NCBI GenBank assembly: GCA_035501735.1
Contig: DATJVR010000034.1
Span: forward strand, 1-64,000
Direction of reading: 5' to 3'
Source of the DNA: PNAI01 sp035501735
Lineage (GTDB): Bacteria; Pseudomonadota; Alphaproteobacteria; Rhizobiales; Xanthobacteraceae
Length of the DNA: 64,000 bases
Shown: positions 35,261-43,744 of the stretch, in pieces
Position numbering within the stretch: the stretch's first letter is position 1
Layout: every line of letters starts with the position of its first letter
Made by a program: the position numbers and the translations under genes
The notes under the pieces: model-generated
What the model was told of the DNA's origin: nothing
Databases searched by the model: none
Seen by the model: the letters and a program-made list of their open reading frames with translations, nothing else

Positions 35261-37798
35261 TCATCGGACGTTCGATGAGGTGCGCGTCGCAAATGCCTTG
35301 GTGCTCTCCGCGGCGGCGAGATAAAACAATACCAATAGTATCACCATACCAAATATTGAAGTCGGCAGGCTGACAAATCCGAAATCAAAGCCGACCGGAC
35401 TCATGACGATCGCGACGGCAGCGGCGAGCGCCGCAAAGGAACTCAGGACCAGGAATGGATGGGCTCGGCTGGTCCAGAAACGATTGTGTGTACGAATCAA
35501 GAAAATCACCAAGATCTGCGTTGCCATTGATTCGATGAACCACGCGGTGCGAAACGTTTCGGGATCCGCATGGAATATGCGCAGCAGGATTCCGAAGGTC
35601 GCGAAATCGAAGACTGAGGATAACGCACCCATGATCACGGTGAAACGAAGTATTTCGGCCATATTCCAAGCCTGGGGGCGAGAAAGGTCGCGTTCGTCGA
35701 CCTGGTCGAATGGAATTCCGATTTCTGAAAAATCATAGAGCAGATTGTTGAGGAGAATCTGAACGGGCAACAGCGGCAGGAATGGCAGCACCAGCGAAGC
35801 CAATGCCATCGACAGCATGTTACCGAAGTTGGAACTCGTTCCCATGCGGACGTATTTGAGGATATTTGCGAATGTGCGCCTGCCTTCGTCGACGCCGTCG
35901 GCGAGAACGCCCAGGTCCGGCGCAAGCATGATCATGTCGGCTGCGCCGCGTGCAACATCGGTCGCGCCTTCGACGGATAGGCCGACCTCGGCGGCTCGGA
36001 TGGCCGGAGCGTCATTTACGCCGTCGCCGATAAAACCGACCGTGTGACCGTGTACCTGAAGCGCGCGGATGATGCGGGTCTTCTGATCGGGCGTCACGCG
36101 CGCAAATAGATTGATTTCTTCCACCCGCGCCGCAAGCGCCGGGTCCGTCAGATCAGCGATTTCGGCCCCGGTGAGTACGTCTCCAGCAGGGATTTTGAGC
36201 ATATTCACGACATGGCGAACGACGGCTTCGTGGTCGCCGGAGATGACCATCACGCGCACGCCGGCGGCATTCAGGCGGGCGATGGCAGAGGCTGCGCTGG
36301 CTTTCGGCGGGTCGACGAAGACGGAAAATCCGGCAAAGACCAGATTATTTTCGTCTTCGATTTGAATTTCCCGGCAATCCTTCGGCATCGATTTCCAGGC
36401 CACGGCCAAAACCCGGTTGCCGAGAGCGGCCTGATCGGCCTGCATTCGCTCAAGTGCAGTGCGATCCGCGATGCCCAAAGGTTTTGCCAACCCTTCGCCA
36501 TCATCAAGCGCGCTCGATCGCATCAGCACCGATTCCGGAGCGCCTTTAATTATCAGAATTCGCTCGCCTGCGCGCTCGGCGAGAACGGACACACTCCGGC
36601 GCACGAAATCAAAAGGTATCTCGTCAATCTTTTTCCATTCGTCAAATCGTCGGTCAATGCAATGGTCGATGATCGCTTGATCAAGCGGGCTGCGTATACC
36701 GCTGCCAAAGCAGCTATTCACGGCAGCGAGCAGGAGGACGCGCTCGCTGTCTGTTCCATCCGGGCCCGGATGGCCGACAAGGCTTATTCGCGCCTCAGTC
36801 AACGTTCCCGTTTTATCGGTGCACAGGACGTCCATGGCTCCAAGATCATGGATCGCGGCAAGGCGCTTCACGACGACGGATTTGGTGGCCAGACGCAATG
36901 CTCCACGCGACAACGTCACGGTCATGATCATCGGCAATAGTTCGGGTGTCAGTCCAACCGCCAGTGCGACTGCGAATAAAAACGAATCGAGAACCGGCCG
37001 ACCGAAGGCGAGATGCACGAGCAGGACGAAGAGCACCAAGAAAAGGGTCAGTCTTAAAATCAGCAGTCCAAGCCGATGGATACCGCGCTCGAAAGCGCTC
37101 GGGACTTCGTTTGAGGCCAGCGCCGCCGCGATACCGCCAAAGCGGGTTGAGCCGCCTGTGGTAACGACGAGCATGGTTGCTTCGCCAGTAACAATCGAAG
37201 TGCCTGCGAACAGGGCGTTAGAGGCATCTGCGGGAAGTTTGGCGTCGCACTGACCCGCGCGTTTTTCCGTAGGGAACGGTTCGCCCGTCATCAAGGCTTC
37301 GTTAGCATGCGCGTCGCGGCTCTTGATGACCACACCATCGGCAGGAACGAGATCGCCAGCCCTCAATTCAACCACATCGCCGGGCACAACCTGTTCGACG
37401 GGAATAGATACAATTTTGCCATCGCGATAAACGTCGGAATGAATTGCCACCGATCGTTTTAATGCATCGGCTGCGACCTCCGCCCGGTGCTCCTGCACCA
37501 CGTCCAGAATGATCGATAGCGCAATGACAGTCAGGATGATGACGAAGCTGGTGAGGTCTCCGGTGAATCCTGCGATTGCCGCAGCCACCAGCAAAATCGC
37601 GACCAGCGGTTCTGCAAACCGTTTCGCAATTTTAAGCGCAATGCGCCGGTGAGGAAGGTCTGCGACCGCGTTTGGTCCATAACGCGCCAGTCGTTTTGCC
37701 GACTCCTCCGTCGTCAAACCGGCAGCGCTGCAGGACAGGCGCTCGAACAGCGAAGCAATGGAGCTTTGCCAAAATTGTTCGGTTGAGGTGTCAGACAT
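35261..37798 (-). CDS. mgtA: Magnesium-translocating P-type ATPase (MgtA type)
   Basis: An 845-residue P3B-type ATPase. The actuator (TGEPFPTEK), the transmembrane core (VGLTPELLPMIMTVTLSRGA), the phosphorylation site (CTDKTGTLTEA) and the hinge (GDGVNDAPAIR) are all intact, followed by six C-terminal helices. MgtA imports Mg2+ when external magnesium or energy is limiting. The ATG at 37798 gives a normal N terminus. The DASS transporter gene lies 156 bp upstream on the same strand with a FixK box before it, so mgtA may be read from there. No Mg2+-sensing leader is obvious in the gap. Confidence 0.93.
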   Translation of the reverse strand: MSDTSTEQFWQSSIASLFERLSCSAAGLTTEESAKRLARYGPNAVADLPHRRIALKIAKRFAEPLVAILLVAAAIAGFTGDLTSFVIILTVIALSIILDVVQEHRAEVAADALKRSVAIHSDVYRDGKIVSIPVEQVVPGDVVELRAGDLVPADGVVIKSRDAHANEALMTGEPFPTEKRAGQCDAKLPADASNALFAGTSIVTGEATMLVVTTGGSTRFGGIAAALASNEVPSAFERGIHRLGLLILRLTLFLVLFVLLVHLAFGRPVLDSFLFAVALAVGLTPELLPMIMTVTLSRGALRLATKSVVVKRLAAIHDLGAMDVLCTDKTGTLTEARISLVGHPGPDGTDSERVLLLAAVNSCFGSGIRSPLDQAIIDHCIDRRFDEWKKIDEIPFDFVRRSVSVLAERAGERILIIKGAPESVLMRSSALDDGEGLAKPLGIADRTALERMQADQAALGNRVLAVAWKSMPKDCREIQIEDENNLVFAGFSVFVDPPKASAASAIARLNAAGVRVMVISGDHEAVVRHVVNMLKIPAGDVLTGAEIADLTDPALAARVEEINLFARVTPDQKTRIIRALQVHGHTVGFIGDGVNDAPAIRAAEVGLSVEGATDVARGAADMIMLAPDLGVLADGVDEGRRTFANILKYVRMGTSSNFGNMLSMALASLVLPFLPLLPVQILLNNLLYDFSEIGIPFDQVDERDLSRPQAWNMAEILRFTVIMGALSSVFDFATFGILLRIFHADPETFRTAWFIESMATQILVIFLIRTHNRFWTSRAHPFLVLSSFAALAAAVAIVMSPVGFDFGFVSLPTSIFGMVILLVLFYLAAAESTKAFATRTSSNVR

Positions 37799-37954
37799 GG
37801 CCAGGGCAATTCAACGATAGGCTATTAGATCCGGATTGGAAATTGCCCGCACGACATCTCAGCGAATCATAGAGCCTTTATGCACTGGCCGGAGGAACCG
37901 CGTATCTAACGACCGTCCCCCGCTGCAAGATCGACAATCACGACTTCGTTTTCG

Positions 37955-39466
37955 TCACACGTAACCGAGCCAGCGCCAATATGTTGCGCCCAAAGCCATA
38001 ACGAGAACGAACGCGATCAGCGTCAGGACCAAGCCGGTGCGCACGAAATCGCGCGCCTCGAACGTCTCGGTTCCATAGGCCACCATGTTCTGCGGCGCGT
38101 TCACCACAAGGATGAACCCGAAACTGACCACGAACTGCAACAGCATGGTCATGCCGACGATGTTAATTCCGGGCGTGCCGACACCCTGCAGGACCGCGAT
38201 CACAATCGGTATCATTGCCGAGGCGAGCGCTGTTGCGCTCGCAAAGCCGAGATGGATGACGATCAAGAACAGGCTCATCGTGGCGAGAATGAACAAGGCT
38301 GTTGCCTGCTTCAGGCCGAATTCCGCCACGACGATATCGGCGAGCCATACCGCTCCCTTGGTCTGCAACAATGCCGTGCCGAGGCTGATGCCTATTCCAA
38401 ACAGCACAACCGTACCCCATGGAATTTTCGGCTGAGCGTCTTTCCAGGTCATGATGCCAATGCCGGGTAAAAACATGAGTGCGACCGCCGTAATGGTGGT
38501 CGTGCTGGTGTCAAATGTGTGGAGAACGCCTTCAGTCGCCCAGAATCCCAGTAGCGTGAGCGAGATCGCGAGAAGTTTCATTTCGGACGCCTTCATGCGG
38601 CCGAGGTCGGCGAGCGCTTTACGGATCGCCTCGCGCCCGCCGGGAAATTGCCTCAACTCGGGGGGCATCATGCGTGTCATCACGAAATAAAGGGCGAACG
38701 ACATCAGGATTGCGAATGGCGCCGCTGCAATCAGCCATTCGAGCCATGTGATCGTCCGGCCGAAGGCCTTCTCGATGAAACCGATAGCGACCATATTTTG
38801 GGCTGCTGCGGTCTTGATCCCGACGTTCCAGATACTTGCGGTCTGCACCGTCGTGATCATCAACGTTGCGGCGAACGCGCTTTTCTTGCTGACGCCAAAT
38901 GCGGCGATGATGCCGAGCGTAATGGGGACCAGGCAGGCGACACGCGCGGTGGTAGACGGCACCAAGAAGGCGATCACAAACCCGACCAGAATAGTTCCAA
39001 TCACGACATTCCGGGTCTCGGTGCCGACACGCGAAAGAATGCTGAGCGCGATCCGGCGGTCGAGACCGGTTGTGGTCATTGCCGCCGAGAGAAACAAAGC
39101 CGAAGCAACCAACACCAGCGCCGTATTGGCAAACCCGCTGAAGGCCAGCGTGAGCGCAGCGCTGGTTCCCATGAGTGCTTTGGGATTTGCCGGGTTGGGC
39201 GAAAATCCCAGCAGGAACGCCATCAATGCGGCAATGACGATGGCTGAAACCGCGTAATCAAGCGATTCGGTCATCCAGACAATGACGGCGAATGCCAAAA
39301 TTGCGAGCATGCGATGGCCCGCAATCGGCAATCCTGCGGGCGTCGGAATCAGGAGTACGGCCGTAAGCGCCGCGATCGCGAGCAGGAGTCCCCAATTTCG
39401 GCCGATCCAACTTGATTGCTTGGTTGGCGACACGGCTGCCGCCGATGATTGCTCTGCAATGGCCAT
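37955..39466 (-). CDS. DASS/SLC13-family anion symporter
   Basis: A 503-residue membrane protein of the divalent anion:sodium symporter family, with about twelve hydrophobic segments arranged as two inverted repeats. The SNT-like signatures appear as FLVPSTTARVACLVPITLG and GFASATALASAMIPIVIAV. Family members carry dicarboxylates, sulfate or related anions; which one cannot be read here. GGAGGAAGCT before ATG 39466 fixes the start. A FixK-type box is centred about 70 bases upstream, so it is part of the low-oxygen island, possibly for C4-dicarboxylate use in micro-oxic conditions. Confidence 0.88.
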   Translation of the reverse strand: MAIAEQSSAAAVSPTKQSSWIGRNWGLLLAIAALTAVLLIPTPAGLPIAGHRMLAILAFAVIVWMTESLDYAVSAIVIAALMAFLLGFSPNPANPKALMGTSAALTLAFSGFANTALVLVASALFLSAAMTTTGLDRRIALSILSRVGTETRNVVIGTILVGFVIAFLVPSTTARVACLVPITLGIIAAFGVSKKSAFAATLMITTVQTASIWNVGIKTAAAQNMVAIGFIEKAFGRTITWLEWLIAAAPFAILMSFALYFVMTRMMPPELRQFPGGREAIRKALADLGRMKASEMKLLAISLTLLGFWATEGVLHTFDTSTTTITAVALMFLPGIGIMTWKDAQPKIPWGTVVLFGIGISLGTALLQTKGAVWLADIVVAEFGLKQATALFILATMSLFLIVIHLGFASATALASAMIPIVIAVLQGVGTPGINIVGMTMLLQFVVSFGFILVVNAPQNMVAYGTETFEARDFVRTGLVLTLIAFVLVMALGATYWRWLGYV

Positions 39467-39529
39467 AGCTTCCTCCGAACGCACAAATCAGTATTTGCGA
39501 TAAAATCGTTTGGACACGGCAAGTTCGCT

Positions 39530-39543
39530 TTGAGACAGATCAA
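39530..39543 (-). promoter_or_regulatory. FixK/FNR box upstream of the DASS transporter
   Basis: On the minus strand TTGATCTGTCTCAA (TTGA-N6-TCAA, one mismatch to TTGAT-N4-ATCAA). TTTTAT lies about 24 bases downstream. Confidence 0.65.
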
Positions 39544-39629
39544 ATCTGTCTTTGGAAACGTATCGAGCGCTTCGACACCTATGAGTGAGCGAAGTGTCTG
39601 TCTATGGCAGTATCGCATGCTGATGTCGG

Positions 39630-39671
39630 AAAATGAAAAGCGCGTTCCGCGAGTGGTCACGGAACGCGCTT
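39630..39671 (-). terminator. Intrinsic terminator behind the hsp20 remnant
   Basis: A perfect 12-base-pair hairpin (arms 39638-39649 and 39660-39671, ten-base loop) followed on the minus strand by TTTTCATTTTC. It lies 12 bases beyond the stop codon of the hsp20 tail and presumably belonged to the complete gene. Confidence 0.8.
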
Positions 39672-39683
39672 CCTTCCGCTCCA

Positions 39684-39752
39684 TCAGGCAGCCGTTTTGA
39701 CTTCTATTTTCTTCACCTGAGCGGTAGCGGGCTTCGGCACCGTCACCCTTAA
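39684..39752 (-). pseudogene. C-terminal remnant of an Hsp20-family small heat-shock gene
   Basis: On the minus strand this codes for VTVPKPATAQVKKIEVKTAA and a stop, which is the last beta-strand and tail of an Hsp20/alpha-crystallin protein, including the I-x-I/V motif (IEV) used for oligomer contacts. The rest of the gene is absent: about 40 bases upstream lies a perfect FixK box and then the end of the CBS-BON gene. A promoter-like ATATTTTTTAA stands directly before the remnant, and a strong terminator follows it, so a transcript of about 115-120 bases is still expected. It is most likely an internal deletion that kept promoter and tail; a functional small RNA or peptide is possible. Confidence 0.7.
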
Positions 39753-39785
39753 AAAATATTGAAAGCGACTGACGGGCTGCCGGCA

Positions 39786-39799
39786 TTGATGTGAATCAA
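39786..39799 (-). promoter_or_regulatory. FixK/FNR box upstream of the hsp20 remnant
   Basis: On the minus strand TTGATTCACATCAA, a perfect site. The -10-like CAATAT/TATTTT lies about 24 bases downstream, which predicts a start near 39750, inside the remnant. Confidence 0.72.
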
Positions 39800-39805
39800 T
39801 CGGAT

Positions 39806-40501
39806 CTAGGCCACCATGCCCGACATCGGTTCGACCCAGACCAATTCGTCCACGACGTTTTTCACGCCGGGGATATTTTCAGCCGCAACGCGCAACGCGT
39901 CGCGTTCCCGCGGGTCAGTTACCGCGCCTGAGAGCGTCACGACGCCATCCCTGACGAATACGTCAATCAATGCGACGGGTGCCCACGGCTGCTTCTTCAA
40001 CTCAGCAAGCAAGCTTTCGCGGATCGCCTTGTCTCCCTGGGAAACGGGTTTTACGTCACGTGACACGTTGAGCAAGGCGCGGACCAGATTTGCGCGCGTG
40101 ATGATGCCGACGACTCGCTTCTCACGCATGACGGGAACCCGCTTGACATGACGCCGTTCCATCAAACGCACGACTTCCTCCAGCGAGGCATCCTCGGAAA
40201 CCGTGTAGACATCCGAAGTCATGATCTCGTTTACGTTCCGCCCGCTGTTATGGACATATTCATCGGCGAGCTTTCCCGGTCCGGCAAGAAATTCGATCCA
40301 GCGAGTGCGATGGCGCTTCGTTCCGATTTCCGCCCGGCGCAAAAAGTCACCCTCGGTGACAATGCCCACAAGATTGCCGGCTGCGTCGATCACGGGCAGC
40401 CCGCTGATATGCTTCAGCAGCATCAACCGAGCGGCATGCAAAATCGAGGAATCCGGCGTCACGGAAACAACGTCAGGGGTCATCACATCGCTGGCTTTCA
40501 T
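39806..40501 (-). CDS. CBS-domain pair with C-terminal BON domain
   Basis: A 231-residue cytoplasmic protein. Two CBS domains (about residues 1-60 and 88-145, each opening with a DVMT or EIMTSDV motif) form an adenine-nucleotide-sensing Bateman module. A BON domain follows (about 158-228; DVFVRDGVVTLSGAVTDPRERDAL). Such proteins are common in hypoxia and stress regulons and are thought to sense energy state; the target is unknown. AGGAG seven bases before ATG 40501 selects this start over 40519. A FixK box centred 61 bases upstream, with TAGTAT at exactly the -10 position, makes this the clearest FixK-type promoter of the island. Confidence 0.88.
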   Translation of the reverse strand: MKASDVMTPDVVSVTPDSSILHAARLMLLKHISGLPVIDAAGNLVGIVTEGDFLRRAEIGTKRHRTRWIEFLAGPGKLADEYVHNSGRNVNEIMTSDVYTVSEDASLEEVVRLMERRHVKRVPVMREKRVVGIITRANLVRALLNVSRDVKPVSQGDKAIRESLLAELKKQPWAPVALIDVFVRDGVVTLSGAVTDPRERDALRVAAENIPGVKNVVDELVWVEPMSGMVA

Positions 40502-40555
40502 GGCAGTGCTCCTATTCATTGCGATTGAATACTAGCCAAGAACGGGGCCACTCAA

Positions 40556-40569
40556 TTGAGCCACATCAA
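40556..40569 (-). promoter_or_regulatory. FixK/FNR box upstream of the CBS-BON gene
   Basis: On the minus strand TTGATGTGGCTCAA (TTGA-N6-TCAA). TAGTAT begins 21 bases after the box, as in class II FNR-type promoters. Confidence 0.75.
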
Positions 40570-40599
40570 AAACGACATCAGTCGCAGCGCTACGGATGA

Positions 40600-40634
40600 C
40601 AAAATAAATGGCCCCGGAGGGACTCCGGGGCCAT
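40600..40634 (-). terminator. Intrinsic terminator of the predicted small RNA
   Basis: A perfect 12-base-pair GC-rich hairpin (arms 40608-40619 and 40623-40634, loop of three) followed on the minus strand by TTTATTTT. There is no coding gene between it and the FixK box about 70 bases upstream. Confidence 0.82.
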
Positions 40635-40670
40635 GGCTGCCGAGTTGATGGGAAGAGGGGAGTGCTCGAC
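40600..40670 (-). ncRNA. Candidate FixK-dependent small RNA with CU-rich loop
   Basis: A predicted transcript of about 70 bases on the minus strand. A perfect FixK box (40704-40717) and a TATTTT -10 box (40677-40682) place the start near 40670. The 5' part can fold into a hairpin (GTCGAG 40665-40670 with CTCGGC 40639-40644) whose 20-base loop contains CTCCCCTCTTCCC, complementary to Shine-Dalgarno sequences. A strong terminator closes it. No open reading frame of note is present. This is the layout of anti-Shine-Dalgarno regulatory RNAs of alphaproteobacteria, but the call rests on sequence alone. Confidence 0.6.
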
Positions 40671-40703
40671 TATTAAAAAATATGCCCCGTTTGAGGTGAG
40701 GCC

Positions 40704-40717
40704 TTGATCTAAATCAA
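40704..40717 (-). promoter_or_regulatory. FixK/FNR box upstream of the small RNA candidate
   Basis: On the minus strand TTGATTTAGATCAA, a perfect site, with TATTTT 21 bases downstream. The nearest minus-strand gene beyond it (CBS-BON) is cut off by a terminator and has its own box. Confidence 0.78.
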
Positions 40718-40829
40718 ATGCCTCCCTCCGGCTCGTCGTGTGGCGCCGGCGCAGGCCCGGTCAAGAGCACGGTTAACGCAATTCCACCGACGACCCGCAG
40801 ATACGCCTGCATTTTGTACGGAAATCGGC

Positions 40830-41477
40830 CTACCGCGCGCCCGGCATGCCGCTGCGATCCGGCCTGTTTCCCATCGGGCCGCCGTGCCTATGCATGCCCT
40901 GGTCGTGCATCATCCCGTTCCTCATCATTGCTGTTTGCACCGCCAGCATGCCGTCGCGCACGAGATCGCTGACTTCCGACGCATGTTGTTGGAGCGCGAC
41001 CACCGTCTCCTGATCGTTCGATGTCTGGGTTACGATCACGCCCTTTTCGATTGTTTCAGCTGCCGTTTTGATCTTGTCCTTGTTCCGGAATATCATGTGC
41101 AAAGCTTGGCTCTCGATCGGCAAACCGGGGTCGCGTTGGGTATTTACTCGTTCTCCCATGCCGGCGACGTGCTCCTTGATGAACAGAGCGATGCGCGGAT
41201 CATCCGATTCCGTAACAGTTCGGATGCCGTCTGGCAGGTTGGTCACAGTGCGTCTGATGAGATCGTGGTTGATGATCAATTCATGGATGATGTCCATTTC
41301 TGACTTCGTCGCAGAATTGATGCCGGCACCCATCATGCCGTGACCCATGCCATGCATGAACATCATGCCGAAGCCGTGGCCGCGTTCCTGAGAGGAGGCC
41401 TTGAACGCATATGAGCCGACTGCAATTGCCAGAACAATCGCGATTGCGATGCCGATCCGTTTGTTGCGCGGGTTCAT
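40830..41477 (-). CDS. Membrane-anchored Met/His-rich periplasmic protein
   Basis: A 215-residue protein with an N-terminal membrane helix or uncleaved signal (IGIAIAIVLAIAVGSYAF). Two segments rich in methionine, histidine and glycine flank a helical centre: HGFGMMFMHGMGHGMMGAG near residue 35 and MMRNGMMHDQGMHRHGG near the C terminus. Such composition suggests copper or other soft-metal binding in the periplasm, but I do not recognise a named family. AAGGA stands eight bases before the ATG. It lies about 100 bp downstream of the Crp/Fnr-type gene on the same strand; no FixK box is visible directly upstream. Confidence 0.75.
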   Translation of the reverse strand: MNPRNKRIGIAIAIVLAIAVGSYAFKASSQERGHGFGMMFMHGMGHGMMGAGINSATKSEMDIIHELIINHDLIRRTVTNLPDGIRTVTESDDPRIALFIKEHVAGMGERVNTQRDPGLPIESQALHMIFRNKDKIKTAAETIEKGVIVTQTSNDQETVVALQQHASEVSDLVRDGMLAVQTAMMRNGMMHDQGMHRHGGPMGNRPDRSGMPGAR

Positions 41478-41579
41478 TGAAAAATCCTTTGCTATCCCTG
41501 TGGCAGGCCGTCTCTCGTTCAGAGAACCGCTGCAAATGATACGTGCCCTTGAATATCAGTTATGCCAAACGATCATCGT

Positions 41580-42200
41580 TCACGTATGATCATGATCATA
41601 CAGGCGTTTGAGGAGGCGGATTTTCCCTCCCTTGTTTCGTTGGATTTCGGCATCCTTCTGCATTTTCGCCAACGTCCGATAGAGCGCTTCGTGGGTCAGT
41701 CCGAGATGAGCGGCGAATTCCTTGAGCGAACCGGGCAGCACGACGCTCCGCGCGTCCGGACCGAGATTGACAGCAAAGTAATGACGAATGCGATCGCGGG
41801 CGGAATGGATGTTGCGCTGTTCGAGGCGTGTCCGCAGATCCATGATTTGGCGAGCGAGCATGGCCATAAAAGCCTCAGCCGCCTTCGGATTGCGCTTGAA
41901 CTCAACCAATATCGCGGCCTTCGGATAGAATCGAACCACCGTTTTCGTGGTCGCAATCGCATCACAGTGATAGGTCGGCGAGAACAAAGAAGCTTCGGCG
42001 ATCGTCTCACCGACAGAGGCCGAATGAAGAATGGCCTCGCGCCCTGAACGATCCACCCGTACCAGCCGCACTTTCCCGCTGATGACCTCGTACAGGCCAA
42101 CGGTTCGACTGCCCTGTCGGAACAAGGTCTCGCCAGCCTCGAGGGGACGCTCAACGCCAGCACTCCGTACCACGGTGGGCAGCCAGTCTCGTTCGCTCAC
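41580..42200 (-). CDS. Crp/Fnr-family transcription regulator
   Basis: A 206-residue regulator with an N-terminal cyclic-nucleotide-binding-type beta roll (LEAGETLFRQGSRTVGLYEVISGKVRL), a dimerisation helix and a C-terminal winged helix (SLKEFAAHLGLTHEALYRTL). The recognition helix keeps the E and R of the FNR/FixK E-x-x-S-R motif but has tyrosine instead of serine. There are no N-terminal cysteines, so it cannot carry an FNR-type oxygen-sensing cluster; FixK-like or NO/redox-type control is more likely. GTG start with AAGGA eight bases upstream. Its location beside eight FixK/FNR boxes makes it a candidate activator, although an unlinked FixK may do this. Confidence 0.88.
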   Translation of the reverse strand: MSERDWLPTVVRSAGVERPLEAGETLFRQGSRTVGLYEVISGKVRLVRVDRSGREAILHSASVGETIAEASLFSPTYHCDAIATTKTVVRFYPKAAILVEFKRNPKAAEAFMAMLARQIMDLRTRLEQRNIHSARDRIRHYFAVNLGPDARSVVLPGSLKEFAAHLGLTHEALYRTLAKMQKDAEIQRNKGGKIRLLKRLYDHDHT

Positions 42201-42324
42201 AACCCAGTTCCTTGCGGGAGTTTAAGTAATAAGATTAGGTTCAAATTGAGCCTCGTGTTTGGCCTCAATCGCCGAAATCCAAGTCGGTTGCTGTTGTTGC
42301 TCCTCCAGGGATGCCTTGCGCGCG

Positions 42325-43623
42325 ATGATGACTGATCGTCCAGCGGCCGCCGTGGTAACCGCCGCCACGGCTCCCACTTCCTTACCGCAGTCGATACGGC
42401 AAAGGATTTTCCTTTACCTGGGAGTCTTGATCATTCTGCTGGCCTTCGGTTCCCCGCACGGCGGGCTGATCGATATTCCAATCAGCTTTTTTCTCAAAAA
42501 CAAACTCCACTTGCAGGCGCATGAGGTTGCAATATTCCGGGTGGTGTCCGCTATTCCACTCTATCTTTCCTTTGTTTTCGGATTTATCCGCGATACCTGG
42601 AATCCTTTCGGAATGCGAGACCGAGGATTCATGATGTTGTTCGGTGCAATCACGGCCGGCTGTTACGTTTATTTTGCTTTCACCCCGGTTACATATGTCG
42701 CGCTTCTCATTGCAATCGTGCTGTTGACGACGGCGTTCCTTTTCGTCGCAAGCGCACAGAATGGACTGACTTCGACGATCGGGCAGCAGCATGCGATATC
42801 CGGCCAGATCAGCGCGGTATGGAATATCTTCGCGTCGATCCCTACCGTTGCAGCTCTCCTCATCGGGGGTGCGCTCAGCGACCTGCTCGAGGAGCGGAAC
42901 GTTGATCAGGCCGCCCGTATCCTGTTTCTGATCGGTGCGGCGGCAACGGCTTCGGTCGCCGTATACGCCGTATGGAAACCCAGTAGCGTGTTTGACAACG
43001 TCCGCTATGAACAAGAAACCGTCGTACATCCGCTGAACGATCTCAAACGGCTAGTGCTACATTGGCCAGTCTATCCGGCTCTGTTGATCTGGCTGCTATG
43101 GAATTTCGCACCTGGCTCAGCCACATCGCTCCAGTACTATCTCCAGAATACGCTTCACGCCGATGACGCGCACTGGGGTCAGTGGAACGCCATTTTCGCG
43201 GCCTCCTTTATTCCGACTTTCATGGTATTCGGCGTGCTCTGCCGCAGCTTTCCTTTGAAGACGCTGCTCCTGTGGGGAACCGTGATCGCAGTTCCACAAT
43301 TGGTGCCTTTGCTCTTCATTCATTCTGTGACGGGAGCTTTGGTTGCGGCGGTGCCCATCGGGCTCATGGGCGGTGTCGCCACGGCCGCCTATTTGGACCT
43401 GATCATTCGATCCTGTCCTCATGGCCTGCAGGGGACGACACTGATGATGTCCGGCAGCCTCTATTTCATCGCCGCGCGATTCGGCGATATTCTGGGGACT
43501 AATCTCTATGATTATTATGGAGGTTTTGCTGCTTGCGTGTTTGCAACCACGGCGGTCTATGCCTTGATCCTGCCCACCCTGTTGCTTGTGCCCCAGCGCC
43601 TGATTGCCACCGCGGACGGGTGA
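42325..43623 (+). CDS. MFS/BT1-like transporter
   Basis: A 432-residue polytopic protein with about twelve hydrophobic segments, resembling the folate-biopterin (BT1) branch of the major facilitator superfamily: IPISFFLKNKLHLQAHEVAIFRV, FGFIRDTWNPFGMRDRGFM, SATSLQYYLQNTLHADDAHWGQW. The substrate is unknown. The start is not certain: ATG 42325 is the first ATG and no strong ribosome site is visible, and a TTG at 42259 would add 22 residues including a CCCC run. It is divergent from the Crp/Fnr-type gene; no FixK box is seen in the gap. Confidence 0.8.
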   Translation: MMTDRPAAAVVTAATAPTSLPQSIRQRIFLYLGVLIILLAFGSPHGGLIDIPISFFLKNKLHLQAHEVAIFRVVSAIPLYLSFVFGFIRDTWNPFGMRDRGFMMLFGAITAGCYVYFAFTPVTYVALLIAIVLLTTAFLFVASAQNGLTSTIGQQHAISGQISAVWNIFASIPTVAALLIGGALSDLLEERNVDQAARILFLIGAAATASVAVYAVWKPSSVFDNVRYEQETVVHPLNDLKRLVLHWPVYPALLIWLLWNFAPGSATSLQYYLQNTLHADDAHWGQWNAIFAASFIPTFMVFGVLCRSFPLKTLLLWGTVIAVPQLVPLLFIHSVTGALVAAVPIGLMGGVATAAYLDLIIRSCPHGLQGTTLMMSGSLYFIAARFGDILGTNLYDYYGGFAACVFATTAVYALILPTLLLVPQRLIATADG

Positions 43624-43744
43624 ACGGTCTTATCCGGTTCCGTAATGGCCTAGGATGATGGTTGGCGGACGTCCCGACCGACACCCAGCTACTGATAGGC
43701 CTCTCCGTAATCCAATATGTGAATTCCAAAACAGCCGTCGATAC

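Noticed and set aside
37799..37954. FixK box directly before mgtA
   Set aside because: No TTGA-N6-TCAA match in this gap; mgtA may instead be read from the DASS promoter.
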